Shown here piece by piece: positions 6,342 to 9,725 of a stretch of 9,725 bases of DNA. The notes beneath the pieces were generated by a model, which had not been told where the DNA came from, made no database searches, and was given only the letters and a program-made list of their open reading frames with translations. Positions within the stretch are counted from its first letter, which is position 1; each line of letters opens with the position of its first letter. The stretch is from positions 4,920 through 14,644 of the forward strand of contig DCYK01000037.1 in NCBI GenBank assembly GCA_002331045.1, read 5' to 3'. This stretch comes from Candidatus Saccharibacteria bacterium UBA2112 (GTDB taxonomy: Bacteria > Patescibacteriota > Saccharimonadia > Saccharimonadales > Saccharimonadaceae). The position numbers and the translations under genes are program-made.

Positions 6342-6710
6342 GTACCACTCTTTTCTCTTATCTTCGTCTTGCGACGAAGGCGAGGGCTTGTCCTCGACAG
6401 ACTGGTTGCTATTATGAGTGTCTGTAGTTGACACTTGTTGATTATTCTGTTGGGTGGTGAGTAGCTGTTGAAGATTTCTGTCGATACGGAGGATTGCACG
6501 ATCGACACGCATTTTGTTAATCGCGTTAATTAAGAAGAAGACGGCGATGATTGCACTAAGAGCAAGGAGAAATGGGAGATAAGCGAGTAATGTGGTTTGA
6601 AGGCTGTTGACGGTATTGAATAGTTCATCTTGTCGGTTACTCGCCTGGCTCAGTTGCTCTTGAAAAGCAGTCTGATCAATTTGTTGCACTTGTGCAAATA
6701 GTTCTAGCAT
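6336..6710 (-). CDS. Small single-pass membrane protein of unknown function
   Basis: I do not recognise this 124-residue protein. It has an N-terminal Q/N-rich, probably helical stretch (1-40), one strongly hydrophobic segment (about 41-64), then a basic amphipathic helix (about 66-84, MRVDRAILRIDRNLQQLL). The C-terminal tail is Q, N, S and T rich and ends charged (about 85-124). The ATG at 6710 is preceded on the - strand by AGGTGA with a 4-nt spacer, a good ribosome binding site. The gene follows the T4SS-type ATPase by 45 nt on the same strand, so it is probably co-transcribed with it. An accessory role in that membrane apparatus is an inference from context only. The stop codon lies inside a hairpin. 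Confidence 0.85.
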   Translation of the reverse strand: MLELFAQVQQIDQTAFQEQLSQASNRQDELFNTVNSLQTTLLAYLPFLLALSAIIAVFFLINAINKMRVDRAILRIDRNLQQLLTTQQNNQQVSTTDTHNSNQSVEDKPSPSSQDEDKRKEWYS

Positions 6711-6755
6711 ACTATCACCTACTATAGCATGCCGGTTGTGCTTGATTCTACTCGA

Positions 6756-9725
6756 CTATTGCCTTCTGTGTACGCGCAGGAGTCCCATATCCTCGTTAGC
6801 AGGCTTTGGTGGTTGTCCCGAGTCCTTTGCTGGTGCAGAGTCTTGGTCTGTTGATGGCTGCTGCGTCGGCGGCGTTTCTCCTGCAGACTGAGCCGGGGGT
6901 ATGGAATGTTTGACTTTGAGGAGATCGTCTACATGTTCGGTTTTTTCGGGTTGAGCGGCTTGTTTTTGCTCTGGATTAGTCTCGCCGCTACGTGATAAGT
7001 CTTCGCTTCCCGCTGCAGCTTTTTTGCGTCGACGGCTGCGTGATCGTTTCTTCTTTGGTGGAGTAGTAGATTCGCTCTTCTCCTCTGACGGAGGTGTTTC
7101 TGATACTGATGAGCCTTCTGACTGTTTCGCGGCAGATGGCACCTTCTCTTCCCTGTCATTCTCGGGCGTCATTGCAGCTTGACCTTCGGGTGTTTCGACA
7201 ACGAATTTTGGCTTGTTTGGCTCATTGCTTTGAGGTGCTATTTCGGCGGGAGTGCTACCTGACGATTCTCCTGCGTCTTGTGGCGGATGCGGTGTTTTTG
7301 TCCTTGGATTGCCTGGTCCTTTTCGCTGCAAGTGGTCGGGCGGCTGGACAAGATTATTAATTGCCGCTTCGACATCTTCGCGTTTACGACTATAGAGTGT
7401 TCGAGTGTTTTCTATGATCGCAGCAGTATTATCTGACTGGACTGGTGGGAGCTGTAGAGTTCGTGCGCTGAACGCTGGCGCTTTCTCTCCCTGGATGACC
7501 ATATTAATGATAAAGTTTCGGTTGTGCATTTGGAGTAGATCATTTGCCTCAAATTGTGGTTCAAACTGTTTGGCCAAGATTGGTGCGTCATCAGCCGACA
7601 CACGGAAGCTAATCATTGTGCCAACGTTACCGAACACGGCACCGCGTACGGTATCGGTCATTTGTGATATGTATTGATTGGCGACAGTGAGATTGAGTCC
7701 GTATTTACGGGCTTCTGACAAGATTGTTGCGAATGAATCAGTGGCAAAATTCTGAAACTCGTCAACATATAAGTAAAACGGCCGACGATCATCAATATTA
7801 GGTATATCACTACGGCTCATGGCGGCGAGCTGTATTTTAGTTACAAGAAATGCGCCCAGGACGCTGGAATTATCCTCACCGAGCAATCCCTTGGATAGAT
7901 TAACAACCAGGATCTTTCCCTCATCCATCATTTTACGGATATTAAACGTTGATTTTGGTTGTCCAATGATATTACGAATGACAGGGTTGGCAGTAAAGGC
8001 ACCCACTTTATTGAGGATTGGGGCAATTGCTTCGGCCTGGAACTTCTCTGTCCAGCTGTTAAACTCGATATTCCAAAATTGTAGTACGACGGTATCTTTA
8101 CAGTATGATAACGTTTCTTTGCGGAATCTTTTATCAGTCAACATACGAGTAATGTCGAGCATCGTTGGATCTGGTCGATCGAGAAGTGCCAAGATGGTGT
8201 ATCGCAGGATGTATTCGAGCCGCGGTCCCCAGCTATTACTAAACATACGCTCTAGTACGCCAATGACCTCAGAACTAATATTTGATTTCATGTTTGGATC
8301 GATGACTTCTAGTGGGTTAAACCCAAGAGGATAAGCGGTGTCGGCCGGATTGAAATACACAACATCCTTGATTCTGTTAGCTGGAATGAATCGCATATTA
8401 TTAATAGCAAAATCACCGTGTGGATCAATAATTGCATAGCCTTGGTTATGATAAATATCACTGAGTGCGAATAGTTCGAGCGTACCCGACTTCCCTGCCC
8501 CCGTTTGTCCAATAATATAAACATGGCGAGAACGGTCGCTACGCAACATGCCAAATTGGTGATTAATTCCGCGGAAATTAGTTAAACCGAATGCACTAAT
8601 ATTCTCGTCGATGGCGTCATCGCCGGTGATGATCGGGAGTTTCGATGGCGGCTCAGCAGTCTTTGCGGAGGCCCAGACAATATTTGGTGTTTCGACGTTG
8701 GTATGCGGTAAGTGGAATACACTGGCAACTTCTTCGATGTTGAGAATGAAGCCTTTATCTGTAAATAAACGAGCACGATATTTTTCCAAATCTTCTTTGC
8801 GAAAACTGGGACTTGTCATTTTAAATCCGTTGAGATTCGTACTGTTGTATTGTTTAAAGGTGCCGACAAGGGCCTGCATTTGTAGTTTTGCATTTGTCTG
8901 GCTTTCCCCGAGGTATGCCAGACGGATCTTCACTTGATAGCCTAGCTTTGTTGCCTTCTTTTCTGCTTCTGATATACGGGTTTTATTACGATCAGATAAT
9001 TCAGGTTTTGCGGTACCACCGCCTACTCCCTGCTCTGGCGGGCGCCAAAGTGCTTCGAGAAGTCCAAAGAGCCATCGCGCGTCAAAACCTTGGCCATCTG
9101 CAAGAAAGCTAAACGGTCCACCGCCGTTTTTGATACGTTTGATCCAGCCGTCGGTTGCTTTGTGCCAGTCATCGGCGATCGGTCGGGCAAGTACTTGGAT
9201 CCATAGCTCTTCTCCGGTTGTCTCTAGTTTTGCGAGTGTACCGGTAATACCAGCAAGAGGGTCGACCTCAAAGCTCTGGAACGTTTTGATCGGGAGAAAC
9301 TCGCTATCTGTCAGCGTGACTTCACTCGTGTATACAATGGCATGTTGTCGTTCGTGTGATACATAATCCTCATCAGCCTCATGGATTTGCACTGTAGGAT
9401 ATTGCGAGTAAATTTGACCCTCGACAAAGCTGCGTAGTGCTGTCGGTACCCATACGTAGAATCGGATTTGGCCGCTAACGCTGGCAATTTCAAAGCTCAA
9501 GTGCTCTTGGATGCCCCCTGACTGTTTGAGCTCATCCTTGTCTCGCAGTATACCGTGCAGACTGGCGAATAGCTGTTCGGCAGCTAGCTCTTTTTTGTCG
9601 TTTGCTTTCGGGATTTCAAGGATCAGTAGCGTACTTTCGGTTGCCCGGATCGCATCAATACGTTGGTAATTTCGCCATGTCAGATAGCCGAGGATCAGCA
9701 CAGCCGGCAACCAGACGTACCACTG
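6756..9725 (-). CDS. T4SS/VirD4-TraG-like conjugative transfer ATPase (5' end outside the window)
   Basis: This is a P-loop ATPase of the VirD4/TraG/HerA-like class, which in conjugation and type IV secretion couples DNA or protein substrates to the membrane channel. The frame stays open to the window edge, so the N-terminus is missing. The first visible residues (QWYVWLPAVLILGYLTW) look like a membrane segment, and the TTG at 9710 lies inside it and is probably not the start. Counting from that TTG, a large N-terminal region (about 20-360) lacks motifs I recognise. Walker A GQTGAGKS is at 401-408, IIDPHGDF at 427-434, Walker B FYLYVDEF at 645-652 and NQYISQM at 678-684. The catalytic core ends near 755. 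The last roughly 200 residues are a P, S, E, T and Q rich disordered tail with a basic block (886-897). Expected site is the cytoplasmic membrane, facing the cytoplasm. Confidence 0.9.
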   Translation of the reverse strand, partial: QWYVWLPAVLILGYLTWRNYQRIDAIRATESTLLILEIPKANDKKELAAEQLFASLHGILRDKDELKQSGGIQEHLSFEIASVSGQIRFYVWVPTALRSFVEGQIYSQYPTVQIHEADEDYVSHERQHAIVYTSEVTLTDSEFLPIKTFQSFEVDPLAGITGTLAKLETTGEELWIQVLARPIADDWHKATDGWIKRIKNGGGPFSFLADGQGFDARWLFGLLEALWRPPEQGVGGGTAKPELSDRNKTRISEAEKKATKLGYQVKIRLAYLGESQTNAKLQMQALVGTFKQYNSTNLNGFKMTSPSFRKEDLEKYRARLFTDKGFILNIEEVASVFHLPHTNVETPNIVWASAKTAEPPSKLPIITGDDAIDENISAFGLTNFRGINHQFGMLRSDRSRHVYIIGQTGAGKSGTLELFALSDIYHNQGYAIIDPHGDFAINNMRFIPANRIKDVVYFNPADTAYPLGFNPLEVIDPNMKSNISSEVIGVLERMFSNSWGPRLEYILRYTILALLDRPDPTMLDITRMLTDKRFRKETLSYCKDTVVLQFWNIEFNSWTEKFQAEAIAPILNKVGAFTANPVIRNIIGQPKSTFNIRKMMDEGKILVVNLSKGLLGEDNSSVLGAFLVTKIQLAAMSRSDIPNIDDRRPFYLYVDEFQNFATDSFATILSEARKYGLNLTVANQYISQMTDTVRGAVFGNVGTMISFRVSADDAPILAKQFEPQFEANDLLQMHNRNFIINMVIQGEKAPAFSARTLQLPPVQSDNTAAIIENTRTLYSRKREDVEAAINNLVQPPDHLQRKGPGNPRTKTPHPPQDAGESSGSTPAEIAPQSNEPNKPKFVVETPEGQAAMTPENDREEKVPSAAKQSEGSSVSETPPSEEKSESTTPPKKKRSRSRRRKKAAAGSEDLSRSGETNPEQKQAAQPEKTEHVDDLLKVKHSIPPAQSAGETPPTQQPSTDQDSAPAKDSGQPPKPANEDMGLLRVHRRQ

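Noticed and set aside
7819..8334. 171-codon + strand frame inside the transfer ATPase
   Set aside because: It lies opposite the conserved ATPase core, and its composition is that of an antisense frame.

Overview
The window looks like the chromosome of a Candidate Phyla Radiation bacterium, most likely Candidatus Saccharibacteria (TM7) or a close patescibacterial relative. This is an inference from two things. The division/cell-wall cluster is stripped down to ftsL-ftsI-ftsW-murG-ftsQ, and it sits beside a large conjugation-type (T4SS) ATPase with a long low-complexity tail. The standard bacterial code reads every gene cleanly. All seven genes end in TAA or TAG, none in TGA.

Region 1 (1-5484, + strand) is one tight co-directional operon. 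The genes are a small FtsL-like bitopic protein, a class B penicillin-binding protein (FtsI/PBP2 type), a SEDS glycosyltransferase (FtsW), MurG and an FtsQ/DivIB-like protein. Junctions are a stop codon fused to a Shine-Dalgarno (ftsL/ftsI), 24 nt (ftsI/ftsW), a 65-71 nt coding overlap (ftsW/murG) and 1 nt (murG/ftsQ). Together they cover lipid II synthesis (MurG), septal glycan polymerisation (FtsW), cross-linking (FtsI) and the regulatory FtsL/FtsQ scaffold. The mur ligases, mraY, ftsA and ftsZ that often share this cluster are absent from the window. A probable terminator hairpin follows ftsQ.

Region 2 (5485-6335) is about 850 bp with no convincing gene. It is AT-rich on the ftsQ side. Near its two ends lie copies of a 20-bp element (19/20 identical), each with the layout GTTC-N7-GTTC, the spacing known for the alphaproteobacterial LexA operator. 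It also holds a nested hairpin with a G-rich loop, a short tandem repeat and a broken-looking reverse-strand reading frame.

Region 3 (6336-9725, - strand) converges on region 2. A T4SS/VirD4-TraG-like ATPase enters from the right edge, with its 5' end outside the window. It is followed 45 nt downstream by a small single-pass membrane protein of unknown function with a good ribosome binding site. The two are probably co-transcribed and likely belong to a secretion or conjugation apparatus.
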